A DNA stretch of 64,000 nt. It comes from Lentzea albidocapillata (GTDB lineage: Bacteria; Actinomycetota; Actinomycetes; Mycobacteriales; Pseudonocardiaceae). Of this stretch, positions 33,668 to 42,526 are shown piece by piece. The translations under genes were made by a program, and so were the position numbers. Below the pieces are notes generated by a model, which saw nothing but the letters and a program-made list of their open reading frames with translations, did not search any database and was not told the origin of the DNA. Every line of letters starts with the position of its first letter. Positions within the stretch are counted from its first letter, which is position 1. The DNA lies in the NCBI RefSeq assembly GCF_000719115.1, contig NZ_JOEA01000003.1, forward strand, positions 248,001 through 312,000, read 5' to 3'.

Positions 33668-34534
33668 CTAGCCGACGGAGACCGTGAACGCCGACCGGTG
33701 CAGCTTGCCGCCGTGGGCGAACTCCAGGAACAGCCGGTACTCGCCCCGGTCGGCGAACACCGCCTGAAAGCTCAACTCACCGTTGTTCAACGGGATTCCG
33801 GCCAGTTCGACGGGATGCAGGTGCGTGGCCGACAGCAGCATGGTGTGGAACCCGGTCATGTGGCCGTTGGCGCCGAGGTGGGGTTCCAGCGAGCTGACCG
33901 GTGTGCCGTCCGGGGCGCGGATCGACAGCCGCAGCGTCTGCTGGGTCATCGCCTTGGGCTGGGCCGGCTCGTCCACCCGCACGACGGTGTAGCCGTCTGT
34001 TGCCACCGCACCGGCTTCGGGCGCGGGAACCGGGGCCCACGTGGTGTCGCCGGGGACGCTGAACGGCACCCCGAGCACGACCGGGTGGCGCGGGTCCGCC
34101 GTGTCGAGTGGCACGAACTCCGCGAACATGCGGTACGCGCCGCCGTCGGGCAGGGACAGCGTGGTGCGCCAGGTGTCGCCGTCCAGCACAGGGTGCAGGT
34201 GCTCGAAGACGAACATGTCCTCGCGGACGGAGAAGAAGTGCATCTGCTTGGTCTGGTTGTCCAGGAACCGGGTGACGGGCTTGCCCGCGCCGTCGAGGAT
34301 CCGGAACGCCACCGGTACGGCGGTGCCACGTGTCTCGGGCATGATCACACGTTCGAAGCGGTAGCCACTCTCCACATCGGACAGGCCGTCGCTGTGGGCG
34401 GCGGGGACCACGGCGCCCATGTTCTGGTGCTGCATCGGCGGTGCGGACCTGGCGAACACCATGATGCCGCCGCCTGCCACCACGGCGACGGCGAGCAGGG
34501 CGAACATCCAGTCGACAAGGCTGAGCTTGCGCAT
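33668..34534 (-). CDS. Membrane-anchored His/Met-rich exported protein
   Basis: 288 aa. One N-terminal span (SLVDWMFALLAVAVVAGGGIMVFA) anchors an outside beta-rich domain. It has clustered possible metal ligands: MQHQNMG, QMHFFSVREDMFVFEHLHP and HLGANGHMTGFHTMLLSATHLHP. The two His-x-His-Pro segments look like paired copies of one fold (about residues 60-150 and 180-288). Copper- or other metal-handling is a fair guess but not shown. It lies 52 bp after the LVIVD-protein gene in the same direction and may be cotranscribed with it. Confidence 0.7.
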   Translation of the reverse strand: MRKLSLVDWMFALLAVAVVAGGGIMVFARSAPPMQHQNMGAVVPAAHSDGLSDVESGYRFERVIMPETRGTAVPVAFRILDGAGKPVTRFLDNQTKQMHFFSVREDMFVFEHLHPVLDGDTWRTTLSLPDGGAYRMFAEFVPLDTADPRHPVVLGVPFSVPGDTTWAPVPAPEAGAVATDGYTVVRVDEPAQPKAMTQQTLRLSIRAPDGTPVSSLEPHLGANGHMTGFHTMLLSATHLHPVELAGIPLNNGELSFQAVFADRGEYRLFLEFAHGGKLHRSAFTVSVG

Positions 34535-34586
34535 GACAACTCCTAGCGGCGCGGGTGGGCGGCGGAACCGCCCACCCGCGTCAGGG

Positions 34587-36236
34587 TCAGAACTGAAGGC
34601 TCCACGCGTCGATGTAGCCGACATCGGCGCTGGCCACGTCCTGCACCTTGAGCTGCCAGGAGCCTGCGGCGTCCTCAGCGGAGGCGTTGACCTCGTAGGT
34701 GGTCAGCACGTTGTCGCCGGAGTCGCTGCTGGAACCCTTGAGACGGAACGAGGTCCCGTCCGGCGCGACGAGATCGATCACCAGGTCACCGCGGTACGGG
34801 TGCTTGATGTCGACGTTGACCTTCAGCGCGGCCGGGGCCTTGCCGGGCACACCGGAGACCGAGACGGACGACGTCACCGCCGCTCCCCTGTCCGGGATCT
34901 GCACGTCCGCGGTGTTCTCGAACTTGCCACCCGGGGGCGGCTCGACGGCGCCGAGGTTGGGCTTGACCACGACCAGGCCCTGCTCGATGCCGTTGACCAG
35001 GACGATGCCGCTGGCGAAGTACGGGTAGTTGCTCCACGCCCCGTTGAACTTCGCCTCGTTCGCCGCCGGGTAGATGTCGAAGAACCCGGCCTCCGTCAGC
35101 TGTGCCGAAGCGACGCCGCTGACGTCGAGGATGCGCAACCCGGCCTGGTAGTTGGCCTGGTAGGAGTACTTGCCCTTGATGTACTGGTTGTGGTCGATCG
35201 CCGTCGCGGGCGAGTTGTAGACGCCGGTGTGCACCGGGTTCGCGAGGCTCGCCAGGTCCCAGATGTAGGTCTTGGTGCGCTTGTCGGTGCCGCGCGACTC
35301 GTCCAGCTCGTCGTCGAGCAGGAAGTACCGCTGGTCCTCGGTCAGCCAGCCCTGGTGCGAGTACTGCGCGCCGGAGTAGGCCTTGCGCGAGATCTGGACC
35401 GGCCTGGCCTTGTCGGTCACGTCGACGATCGTCAGCGTGTCCTCGTTGGAGTTGAAGCAGATCTCCCGGCCCCGGTAGGTCGCGTCCGGCCCGCGGTAGA
35501 CCACGCATTGGTTGTCGTGCGTGTAGCCGTCCTGGGAGACGCAGCCCGCGTTCTTGGGCGACTTCGGCGTGCGGATGTCGACCATGTGCGGGCCGCCGCT
35601 GCACGTGTTGGAGCCGATCGCGTACGCGTACCCGGTCTCCTCGTTGATGGCGATGTTGTGCGCCGGGCCGAACTCCTTGTACAGGGCGTCGGCGGTGAAC
35701 GTCTGCGGCGTGGTGATCGTCCGCAGGCGGGTCAGGTCGAACACCTGCATGCCGTGGCCGGTGATGAAGTCGGCGACGATGAAGGCGTGGTCCTTGTAGA
35801 CCTTCATGTCACGCCACGTGCTGCTGCCGCCGTTGGACGGCAGGTTGCCCAGGAACTTCGGCGCCGTGGGCGTGCTGACGTCGACGAACGCGGTGCCGTT
35901 GGTGCGGCCGACGACCGCGTACTCCTTGCCGGAGGACGGGTCGGTCCAGCCCCAGATGTCGTTGCCGTTGCCACCGCCCATCGCGGACAGGGGCAGCACG
36001 CTGAGCAGGTCGACGTTCTTGCAGGGATAGATGTCGGCCTTGCCGTTGACGCACGGAACGCCGGCCGCCTGGCCTAAGACGGCGTGCCGGTCGGCGGGCA
36101 GGTGGTCGGCCAGGAAAGCCCTGGCGGCGGCCTGGCCCTCGGCGGTGTTGGGATCGTGGGCGGAGGCGCCCGTCATCGAAAGGGCGACCACTGAGACCGT
36201 CAAGACGGCCAGCGCCCCCATACGCAGGGATTTCAT
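34587..36236 (-). CDS. Exported LVIVD-repeat (choice-of-anchor B) protein with P-domain
   Basis: 549 aa. A signal peptide (MKSLRMGALAVLTVSVVALS) and AAGG-type start follow AAGGAG. The central part (about 65-440) is a beta-propeller of LVIVD-type units: EYAVVGRTNGTAFVDVSTPTAPKFLGNL, AFIVADFITGHGMQVFDLTRL and DTLTIVDVTDKARPVQISR, with His-rich AHNIAINEETGYAYAIG and SHQGWLTEDQRYF. The C-terminal 90 residues form a proprotein-convertase P-domain (HPYRGDLVIDLVAPDGTSFRL ... DVGYIDAWSLQF). It is a secreted protein of unknown binding partner. The metal-rich anchored protein follows downstream. Confidence 0.88.
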   Translation of the reverse strand: MKSLRMGALAVLTVSVVALSMTGASAHDPNTAEGQAAARAFLADHLPADRHAVLGQAAGVPCVNGKADIYPCKNVDLLSVLPLSAMGGGNGNDIWGWTDPSSGKEYAVVGRTNGTAFVDVSTPTAPKFLGNLPSNGGSSTWRDMKVYKDHAFIVADFITGHGMQVFDLTRLRTITTPQTFTADALYKEFGPAHNIAINEETGYAYAIGSNTCSGGPHMVDIRTPKSPKNAGCVSQDGYTHDNQCVVYRGPDATYRGREICFNSNEDTLTIVDVTDKARPVQISRKAYSGAQYSHQGWLTEDQRYFLLDDELDESRGTDKRTKTYIWDLASLANPVHTGVYNSPATAIDHNQYIKGKYSYQANYQAGLRILDVSGVASAQLTEAGFFDIYPAANEAKFNGAWSNYPYFASGIVLVNGIEQGLVVVKPNLGAVEPPPGGKFENTADVQIPDRGAAVTSSVSVSGVPGKAPAALKVNVDIKHPYRGDLVIDLVAPDGTSFRLKGSSSDSGDNVLTTYEVNASAEDAAGSWQLKVQDVASADVGYIDAWSLQF

Positions 36237-36407
36237 GTAGTTGGGCTCCTTAGCACCGGGAAGCAGGGGGTTCCCGGTCACCAACAGACCGTAGAAGCGG
36301 CAGGTACTCGCCGTGAACCGTCATTCGTCTGGTTCGGGGCGAAGTGGATCAGATCGATACATCCGGACCACGGACAGCAGCCGCCAGAGCCCGGTTGCGC
36401 TCGGGAC

Positions 36408-37898
36408 TCAGTCCTCGCCGGTTCGCCGAGGGCCGGAGCCCGGTGCACGTCGTGCTCGCCGCCGCGACCACAAAGCCACCGGGCACGCGGCCAGCGCCAA
36501 GCCCGTGAGCACGACGTGGATCGCGCCGCCGAACCTGGTCGCGAACGTCAGGTCCGTGCGCAACGGCACGGTGTCCACCATCAGGTCGTCGGTGAACATC
36601 CCGGTCGACCGCACGACACTGCCGTCCGGCCGCACCACGGCACTCACGCCGCTGATCGCCGCGACCACGACCGCGCGGCCGTGTTCGATCGCGCGCAGCC
36701 GGGCCATCCCGAGCTGCTGGTAGGTCATCTCGCCACGGCCGTACCAGGCGTTGTTCGTCGGCACCACCAGGAGCTGCGCGCCGTCGGCGGCGCTCTCCCG
36801 CAGGACGTAGTCGTAGGCGACCTCGTAGCAGATGCCGACGCCGACGCGCGTGCCCGCGATGTCCAGCACGCCCGGTTCGGTGCCCGCGTCGAGATCGGCC
36901 TGGTCCGCGAACGGCGTGAAGATCCGGGCGAGCGGGCGCAGCGGGATGTGCTCGGCGAACGGGACGAGCTCCTGCTTCGCGTACGACTCCCCCGCGCCGG
37001 TCTCCGGGTCCCACGTGATGACGGAGTTCTGCCCGTCGCGCAGCGCGCTCACCAGGGTCGGCACGCCGAGGTCGGTGATGGCGGCGTCGAGCACCGGGTC
37101 ACGGTCACCGGTCCTGGTCGCGCTCTCCGGCCACACCACGAGGTCCGGCTTCGGCAGTGCGCCGCCGCGGACCAGCGCGGCCAGCTCGGCGGTCTTGCGC
37201 AGGTGGTTGTCGCGCAGGGTGGCGCCCTCGGTGAGCAGGCCGAGGCCGAGGTCGGGGGCGTTGCCCTGCACGACCGCGACGGTCCGCTGGCCGGTCTGGG
37301 CCTCGATCGAGATCAGCGGGCTCACGGCGAGCGCGGCGACGATCGGCACCAGCGCCCAGGCGCGGGTCCACCTCGGGAACCAGGCGGCCAGGCCGAACCC
37401 GGTGAACACGACGGCGAACGTCACGAGCGGCGCGCCACCGAGCACGGCGAGCCGCGCGAACGGCCCGTCGACCTGGCCGAACGCGACGCGGCCCCACGGG
37501 AAGCCGTTGAACGGGATCAGCCCGCGCAGGGTCTCCTGCAGCACGAACAGCAGCGCCGCCCACACCGGAGCCGCCGGTAGCCGGGCGACCAGCGGGAACA
37601 GCGCGCAGACACCGCAGATGAACAACGCCATCAACGCGCTGAGCACCAGCCACGGCCACGGCCCGAAGTCGTCACCCAGGAAGTGCTGGATCCACCACAG
37701 GTGCGGGAGGAAGAACGCGAACCCGAACGCGAACCCGAGACCGGCGCTCCGACGGGCGCCCGCGCCCTTCACCACCAGCCAGAACACCACGAACGCGGGA
37801 ACGGCGAGCCACCAGAGCGTGCGCGGCGGGAAGCTCAGGGCCAGCGCGCCGCCGGCCACCGCCGCCGCGCCGTAACGGGCGAGGTCAGGCTTGCGCAA
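36408..37898 (-). CDS. lnt: Apolipoprotein N-acyltransferase
   Basis: Adds the third acyl chain to the N-terminal Cys of lipoproteins at the membrane. 496 aa with five or six N-terminal spans and a C-terminal nitrilase-like domain. The catalytic triad is Glu258 (VVWPESAT), Lys308 (YAKQELVPFAEH) and Cys357 (GICYEVAYDY). The start is probably TTG at 37898 (LRKPDLARYGAAAV): it overlaps the mptB stop by 14 nt with GAGGG upstream. Neighbouring mannosyltransferase suggests a lipoprotein/lipoglycan envelope unit, similar to the Lnt-Ppm1 association in mycobacteria. Confidence 0.93.
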   Translation of the reverse strand: MRKPDLARYGAAAVAGGALALSFPPRTLWWLAVPAFVVFWLVVKGAGARRSAGLGFAFGFAFFLPHLWWIQHFLGDDFGPWPWLVLSALMALFICGVCALFPLVARLPAAPVWAALLFVLQETLRGLIPFNGFPWGRVAFGQVDGPFARLAVLGGAPLVTFAVVFTGFGLAAWFPRWTRAWALVPIVAALAVSPLISIEAQTGQRTVAVVQGNAPDLGLGLLTEGATLRDNHLRKTAELAALVRGGALPKPDLVVWPESATRTGDRDPVLDAAITDLGVPTLVSALRDGQNSVITWDPETGAGESYAKQELVPFAEHIPLRPLARIFTPFADQADLDAGTEPGVLDIAGTRVGVGICYEVAYDYVLRESAADGAQLLVVPTNNAWYGRGEMTYQQLGMARLRAIEHGRAVVVAAISGVSAVVRPDGSVVRSTGMFTDDLMVDTVPLRTDLTFATRFGGAIHVVLTGLALAACPVALWSRRRARRAPGSGPRRTGED

Positions 37899-39303
37899 CG
37901 GACACCCTCGCCCGGCGCAGGACGAGGTACGCGCCACCGACGAGAGCGATCCCGACGACGTAGGCGCCGATCAGCTCGGGCACCCGACCGGCGAAGTTGC
38001 CCGCGAGCGGCGGCACCAGCAGCGCGAACACCCCGGCGAGCACGGCGACCCGCGTCCGCCAGGTCCCCACCGGCAGGCACGCGGCCAGCGGCAGCACGGC
38101 CCACAGCAGGTACCACGGCTGGATCACCGGCCCCAGCACCACGATCAGGCTCATCATCATTCCCAGCGACGTCACCTCGGAGATCCGTCCGCGCAGCTGG
38201 CGACCCAACACCACCGCCACCCCGCACAGGATCAGCACGAACCCCGCGATCCGTGCCGAGGAGATCATCGCCTGACCGCTTTCCGGACCGAACACCGCAC
38301 CCGCCAGATAGCCGGGCCAGTTCGTCGGCGCCATCCAGCTGTTGACCTTCGACGGCGTGCCGAGCGCCCGCACCCAGCCGAAACCGGACCCTCCGGCCAG
38401 CGACGTCGCGGCCGACACCACCCCGGCGGCCGCGACCATGGCGAAGCCCGCCGTGACGAACCGGATCCAGCCGCCGCCCAGCCTGCGCGCCAGTGCGGTG
38501 CCCACGACCGCGAGCGCCACCAGCGCGGGCAGCTTGACCTGCGCGCCCAGTCCGATGAGGACGACACCGGCCGTGTACTGCCACCACTTCAGTTCCGGCA
38601 GCGCGTCCAACGCGACGACAGTGCCGGACAGCATGAGACCGAGCATCAGCGCGTCGTTGTGGACACCGCCGATGAGATGCCACAGCACCAACGGGTTCAT
38701 CACGCCCAGCCACAACGCCGTGCGCTCCTGCACGCCCGTCATGGCGGCGAGCCTGGGCACCGCCCACACGACGAGCAGCAGTCCCAGCGCGGCGACCAGC
38801 CGGTACAGCCCGATGCCGAGGACGGGGTCACCGCCGGTGACCTCGGTGATCGCCCTCTCGACCGTGGTGAACAACGGCCCGTAAGGCGACGGCGTCTCGC
38901 GCCAGTAGACGCCGACGCGTGCCACGGCCTCCGCGCTCGCGCCGACCGCCGGGCTGACCGCGTTGGGGTCGAGCCCGTTCGCGGCCACCTCGCCCTGGGC
39001 CAGGTAGCTGAAGACGTCGGCGCTGAACAGCGGCGGGGCCACCAGCAGCGGCGCGCACCACCAGGCCAGCGTCCGGCGCAGCCAGCCGGGGTCCGGCCTC
39101 GTGCGGCCGAGCAGGGCCCACGTCAGCACGACCAGTCCGGCACCCGCGATCGCGACGCCCAGTGCCACCGCGCCGCCGACTCTGGCGCTCACGGCCCAGG
39201 CACCGGCGGTGAGCAGGAGCGCACCGCCGAAACCAGTCCAGCGCAACAGTTCCGGGGTGTCGGTGGTGACCGCGGTCGGCCAGCGGTACGTGACGGTCTG
39301 CAC
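37885..39303 (-). CDS. mptB: Polyprenyl-phosphomannose-dependent alpha-(1,6)-mannosyltransferase
   Basis: 472-aa integral membrane GT-C glycosyltransferase of the MptA/MptB family, which adds mannose from polyprenyl-phosphate-mannose in lipoglycan (LM/LAM-type) synthesis. About 12 spans are visible. The first outside loop has the catalytic acid segment FSADVFSYLAQGE (Asp96) and YWRETPSPYGPLF; NPLVLWHLIGGVHNDALMLGLMLSG follows the family. The GTG start at 39303 is preceded by an AT-rich stretch (about 39360-39400), the probable promoter. It is coupled to lnt by overlap. Confidence 0.87.
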   Translation of the reverse strand: MQTVTYRWPTAVTTDTPELLRWTGFGGALLLTAGAWAVSARVGGAVALGVAIAGAGLVVLTWALLGRTRPDPGWLRRTLAWWCAPLLVAPPLFSADVFSYLAQGEVAANGLDPNAVSPAVGASAEAVARVGVYWRETPSPYGPLFTTVERAITEVTGGDPVLGIGLYRLVAALGLLLVVWAVPRLAAMTGVQERTALWLGVMNPLVLWHLIGGVHNDALMLGLMLSGTVVALDALPELKWWQYTAGVVLIGLGAQVKLPALVALAVVGTALARRLGGGWIRFVTAGFAMVAAAGVVSAATSLAGGSGFGWVRALGTPSKVNSWMAPTNWPGYLAGAVFGPESGQAMISSARIAGFVLILCGVAVVLGRQLRGRISEVTSLGMMMSLIVVLGPVIQPWYLLWAVLPLAACLPVGTWRTRVAVLAGVFALLVPPLAGNFAGRVPELIGAYVVGIALVGGAYLVLRRARVSVAQA

Positions 39304-39402
39304 GGAGAGACAGTGCTGTGCGGACAGATCGTCACGCGTCCGACTGTGGTCGCGTTCCCATGTACGACCTAAGGATGATCTTTTTTAGATATGCGTCTCA
39401 GC

Positions 39403-40968
39403 TCAACTTCCGGCGAAGTCGTGCGTCATCCACACGGTTCCCTTGGCGTCGCGGATCACGACGATGCCGATGCGGGTGGACGACTTGCTCAGGATGTTCT
39501 TGCGGTGGCCGTCGTTCGGCGGCTTCTCGTCGATCATGCCCTGGGTCAGGCCGAGCGCCATCTTGGAGATCGCCTCGACGTTGTCCTTGACCGGGCCGCC
39601 CATGCCGACGTTCTCCGCGACCGAGCTCCACTTCACGCCCGCCGCGGTGCTGCGCTCGCCGAGGCCGCTCTCGCCGGGGCACTGGTGCGACAGGCCGCAG
39701 CCGTTGCTCATCATGGCCCTGGTGTGCCGGTCGGCCGCGGTGACCAGCGCCGGGTCGACCGTCAGCGGGGCCAGGCCGGCCTTCGCCCTGGTCTCGTTGA
39801 TCAGCGCCAGCACGCGTTCCTCCGGCGTGGCGGCGCGGACGGGCTCGGGCGCCGCTGTCGTGATGGTCGTCGTTGTGGTCGTGGTGGACGGTGCGCTCGA
39901 CGTCGCGGACGTGGTCTCCGCCGGCTGCGATGAGGACGTGCTGAGTGCCAGTCCCTGGGTGGTGTTCGGTCCGGCCACGGCCGCGGGTGGGTCGGAGGGC
40001 AGCAGCACCATCGTGCCGACGACGCCGACGAGCGCGCACACGGCCACAGCGCCCGCCACGGCGAGAACGGGCTTGCCCGCGAGCATGCCGAACACACCGG
40101 CCGGTTCGGCGAGGTGCGTGGACACCGTGCCGAGGTCCGACTCGAGTGCGACGGGGTCCGGCGTGACGTCCGTGAGGGTCGCCAGCAGCCGGGGCAGGTA
40201 GGCGGCCGGGACCACGAGCAGCGCGGCGCCGGTCAGGATGCGCTCGACGGGCATCGCGTCGTCCACGCCGCGCCGGCAGCGCCCGCACTCGTCGACGTGC
40301 CGCAGGAGACGCTTGCGCCACAACGGGTTCGGCTCGCCGTTCCAGCCCTGCGCGGCCCTGTCGAGCCCGGCGCACCGCGGCTCCATCGTCAACGCGCGGA
40401 CGAGGTGCCTGATCGTCTCCACGCGGCCCTTCAGCCTGCTCACGCGCACCGTCACCGCGTGCGCGCCCAGGTCGAGCGCGTCGGTGACCTCGGCCCTGGT
40501 CAGCTGCCCGACGCGTTCGAGCGTCCACAGCGCCAGCAGCTCGCGGTCGCCCGGATCCAGCCAGCGCGCGGCCTCGTCGACCTCGCGGCGCTGCTGGGCG
40601 AAGTGCAGGCGGGACAACGCGACCTCGACGAACTCGGCGCCCGGATCGGCCCGGTCGTACTCCTCCAGCGGGGCCGGGGCCAGGTCGCGGCGGCGGTAGT
40701 GCTCGCGGACCTGGTTGATGGTCACGGCGACCAGCCACGACCGGAACCGGTCCGGCTCCCGCAGCGCGTCGATGCCGCGGATCACGCGGACCATCGTCTC
40801 CTGCACCACGTCGTCGACATCGGAATCGGCGTGCAGCGCCCGACCGGCGACGTTGTAGACCAGCGGCAGGCAACCCGCGACCACGGCGTCGAGCGCCGTC
40901 CGATCACCGGCCCGCGCGGCCTGCACCTGCTCCGCGTCCACCTGCCCCAGCCACTCCCGACCCGTCAC
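39403..40968 (-). CDS. ECF sigma factor fused to zinc anti-sigma motif, membrane span and CAP domain
   Basis: 521 aa in one frame. Sigma region 2 is at about 21-95 (RTALDAVVAGCLPLVYNVAGR, VDDVVQETMVRVIRGI, RFRSWLVAVTINQVREHYRR) and region 4 at about 125-190 (LDPGDRELLALWTLE ... TVRVSRLKGRVETI). An anti-sigma zinc motif His224-x3-Cys228-x2-Cys231 follows. A membrane span is at 299-323, then a Ser/Thr-rich linker (340-375), and a CAP/SCP-like domain outside (383-521: EERVLALINETRAKAGLAPLTVDPAL, GHRKNILSKS; Cys424/Cys430 possible disulfide). The GTG at 40968 has AGGG seven bases before it; the upstream extension to 41022 is unlikely. Presumably the outside domain controls release or activity of the sigma part. 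Confidence 0.9.
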   Translation of the reverse strand: MTGREWLGQVDAEQVQAARAGDRTALDAVVAGCLPLVYNVAGRALHADSDVDDVVQETMVRVIRGIDALREPDRFRSWLVAVTINQVREHYRRRDLAPAPLEEYDRADPGAEFVEVALSRLHFAQQRREVDEAARWLDPGDRELLALWTLERVGQLTRAEVTDALDLGAHAVTVRVSRLKGRVETIRHLVRALTMEPRCAGLDRAAQGWNGEPNPLWRKRLLRHVDECGRCRRGVDDAMPVERILTGAALLVVPAAYLPRLLATLTDVTPDPVALESDLGTVSTHLAEPAGVFGMLAGKPVLAVAGAVAVCALVGVVGTMVLLPSDPPAAVAGPNTTQGLALSTSSSQPAETTSATSSAPSTTTTTTTITTAAPEPVRAATPEERVLALINETRAKAGLAPLTVDPALVTAADRHTRAMMSNGCGLSHQCPGESGLGERSTAAGVKWSSVAENVGMGGPVKDNVEAISKMALGLTQGMIDEKPPNDGHRKNILSKSSTRIGIVVIRDAKGTVWMTHDFAGS

Positions 40969-41049
40969 TTCCGCACCCTTCGCCGACCGTCCTGTACGCC
41001 ATGGGAGACCGGCGAGTCTCACCTCAGGTCACAGAAACCGGGCCGGAAG

Positions 41050-41063
41050 GTGACCGGGGTCAC
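41050..41063. promoter_or_regulatory. Palindrome in the sigma-CAP/GNAT divergent promoter region
   Basis: GTGACC-GG-GGTCAC is an inverted repeat with two central bases. It lies 82 bp before the sigma-CAP start and 53 bp before the acetyltransferase start and could regulate either. Confidence 0.45.
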
Positions 41064-41116
41064 ACGCAACCCCGATGTCCGCTGTCTTCGGCGTGGCCCG
41101 CGACTAGGCTCGCTCG

Positions 41117-41593
41117 ATGATCAGTGAAGTGACCCTGAGAGGCATTGAGGACGCGGACTTGGACATATTGTTCGAGTTCATGCGTGATCCCGAAGCGGCG
41201 CGGATGGCCGCGTTCACCGCGGAGGACCCGGACGACCGTGAGGCGTTCGACGCGCACTGGCGCAAGATCCGGGGCAACCCCGAAACCCTGAACCAGGTCA
41301 TCCTCGGCGACGGCGCGGTCGTGGGCAGCATCGCCAGCTTCGTGATGGAGGGCGACACCGAGATCACCTACTGGATCGACCGCGCGGTCTGGGGTCAGGG
41401 CGTCGCCGGACGGGCGGTCGCGTTGCTGCTGGAACAGGTGACGGTCCGGCCGCTGCACGCCCGCGTGGCCAGTGACAACGCGGCGTCGATGCGGGTGCTG
41501 ACGAGGGCGGGGTTCAAGTCGGTCGGTACCGACATCGGCTATGCGGCGGCCAGGAAGGCCGAGATCGAAGAGACGATCCTGATCCTCAGCTGA
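41117..41593 (+). CDS. GNAT-family N-acetyltransferase
   Basis: 158 aa. The GNAT fold shows LRGIEDADLDILFEFMRDPEAARMAAF at the start, the central ITYWIDRAVWGQGVAGRAVALLLEQV (acetyl-CoA pyrophosphate loop QGVAGRA) and the end RVASDNAASMRVLTRAGFKSVGTDIGYA. Protein- or amine-acetylating relatives of the RimJ type are likely; the substrate is unknown. It overlaps the convergent MmyB-type regulator gene by 8 bp at the 3' ends. Confidence 0.9.
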   Translation: MISEVTLRGIEDADLDILFEFMRDPEAARMAAFTAEDPDDREAFDAHWRKIRGNPETLNQVILGDGAVVGSIASFVMEGDTEITYWIDRAVWGQGVAGRAVALLLEQVTVRPLHARVASDNAASMRVLTRAGFKSVGTDIGYAAARKAEIEETILILS

Positions 41594-42425
41594 CGAACTT
41601 CTCCGTGCCCAGCACACCGAGCAGCTGCAGCTTGTCGAACGCCTCGGTGCGCGGGGGCGCGGTCAGCACCAGCAGCGCCTGCGACTGGTCCTCGGTGAAC
41701 AGCGCCTGGCAGTCCACCTCGATCTCACCGAGCTGGGGGTGGACCAGCACCTTGTGGTCCTCGAACCGCTTCGCGACCTCGTGCCGTTCCCACAGCTGCG
41801 CGAACTCCGCGCTTTCCTTCCGCAGCGCGCGAACGAGCTCACCGGCACGTGAGCGCGGGCCCATCGAGGCGTAGGCGGCGCGCAGGTTCGCGACCTGGGT
41901 GCGGCCCTGCCGGTCGCGGTCCTGCTCGGGGTAGATCAGGCGCTCGCCGGGGTCGGTGAACCAGCGGTAGATCCCGCTGCGGGCATGTCCGGTGAAGCGC
42001 GAGGAGTCGCCGTACAGCGCCTCGGCGAACCGGTTCTGCACCAGGACCTCGCCGAGGTTCGACAGGATCAGCGCGGGGGTGTCGTCGAGCCGGTCCAGCA
42101 CCCGTTGCAGGGCCGGCGCCACGTGGGTGGCGGTGGCCTGGGGCGACGGGGCGTTGCGGCCGGCGACGCGGAACAGGTAGTCGCGTTCGTCGTCGGTCAG
42201 CCTCAGCGCGCGGGCCAGCGCGGCCAGCATCTGCTCACTCGGCTGCGGGCCGCGTTGCTGCTCCAGGCGCGTGTAGTAGTCGGTGGACATGGCGGCCAGC
42301 GCCGCGACCTCCTCGCGCCGCAGCCCCGGTGCCCGCCTGCGCGCGCCCACCGGCAGGCCGACGTCCTCCGGCCTGAGCTCCTCCCGGCGGCGCCTGAGGA
42401 ATCCCGCGAGTTCGACCCGATCCAT
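41586..42425 (-). CDS. XRE-family regulator with MmyB-like ligand-binding domain
   Basis: 279 aa. The helix-turn-helix is at about 5-75 (LAGFLRRRREELRPEDVG, APGLRREEVAALAAMSTDYYTRLEQQRGPQPSEQML). The PAS-like MmyB domain at about 105-270 (PALILSNLGEVLVQNRFAEALYG, YRWFTDPGERLIYPEQDRDRQGRTQVANLRAAYA) is thought to bind fatty-acid-like or small ligands. These regulators are usually divergent from a short-chain dehydrogenase that they repress, as here (42527). A 15-bp palindrome lies between the two genes. Confidence 0.93.
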   Translation of the reverse strand: MDRVELAGFLRRRREELRPEDVGLPVGARRRAPGLRREEVAALAAMSTDYYTRLEQQRGPQPSEQMLAALARALRLTDDERDYLFRVAGRNAPSPQATATHVAPALQRVLDRLDDTPALILSNLGEVLVQNRFAEALYGDSSRFTGHARSGIYRWFTDPGERLIYPEQDRDRQGRTQVANLRAAYASMGPRSRAGELVRALRKESAEFAQLWERHEVAKRFEDHKVLVHPQLGEIEVDCQALFTEDQSQALLVLTAPPRTEAFDKLQLLGVLGTEKFVS

Positions 42426-42460
42426 GAACCCCAGTATCCGGACCGGCGCGTCGTGAACCA

Positions 42461-42475
42461 GGGATCGCCGATCCC
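42461..42475. promoter_or_regulatory. Palindromic operator candidate of the MmyB-type regulator
   Basis: GGGATCG-C-CGATCCC, perfect, in the 101-bp region between the divergent regulator (start 42425) and SDR gene (start 42527). It is placed to control both genes. Confidence 0.65.
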
Positions 42476-42526
42476 CCGATAAGGGCTCTCTGCCGCAGCG
42501 GCGGAAACCGGCAGAAGCTCAGTGCC

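Noticed and set aside
39836..39910. Second Thr-rich low-complexity tract as a separate repeat element
   Set aside because: It is simply the coding sequence of the Ser/Thr linker in the sigma-CAP protein.
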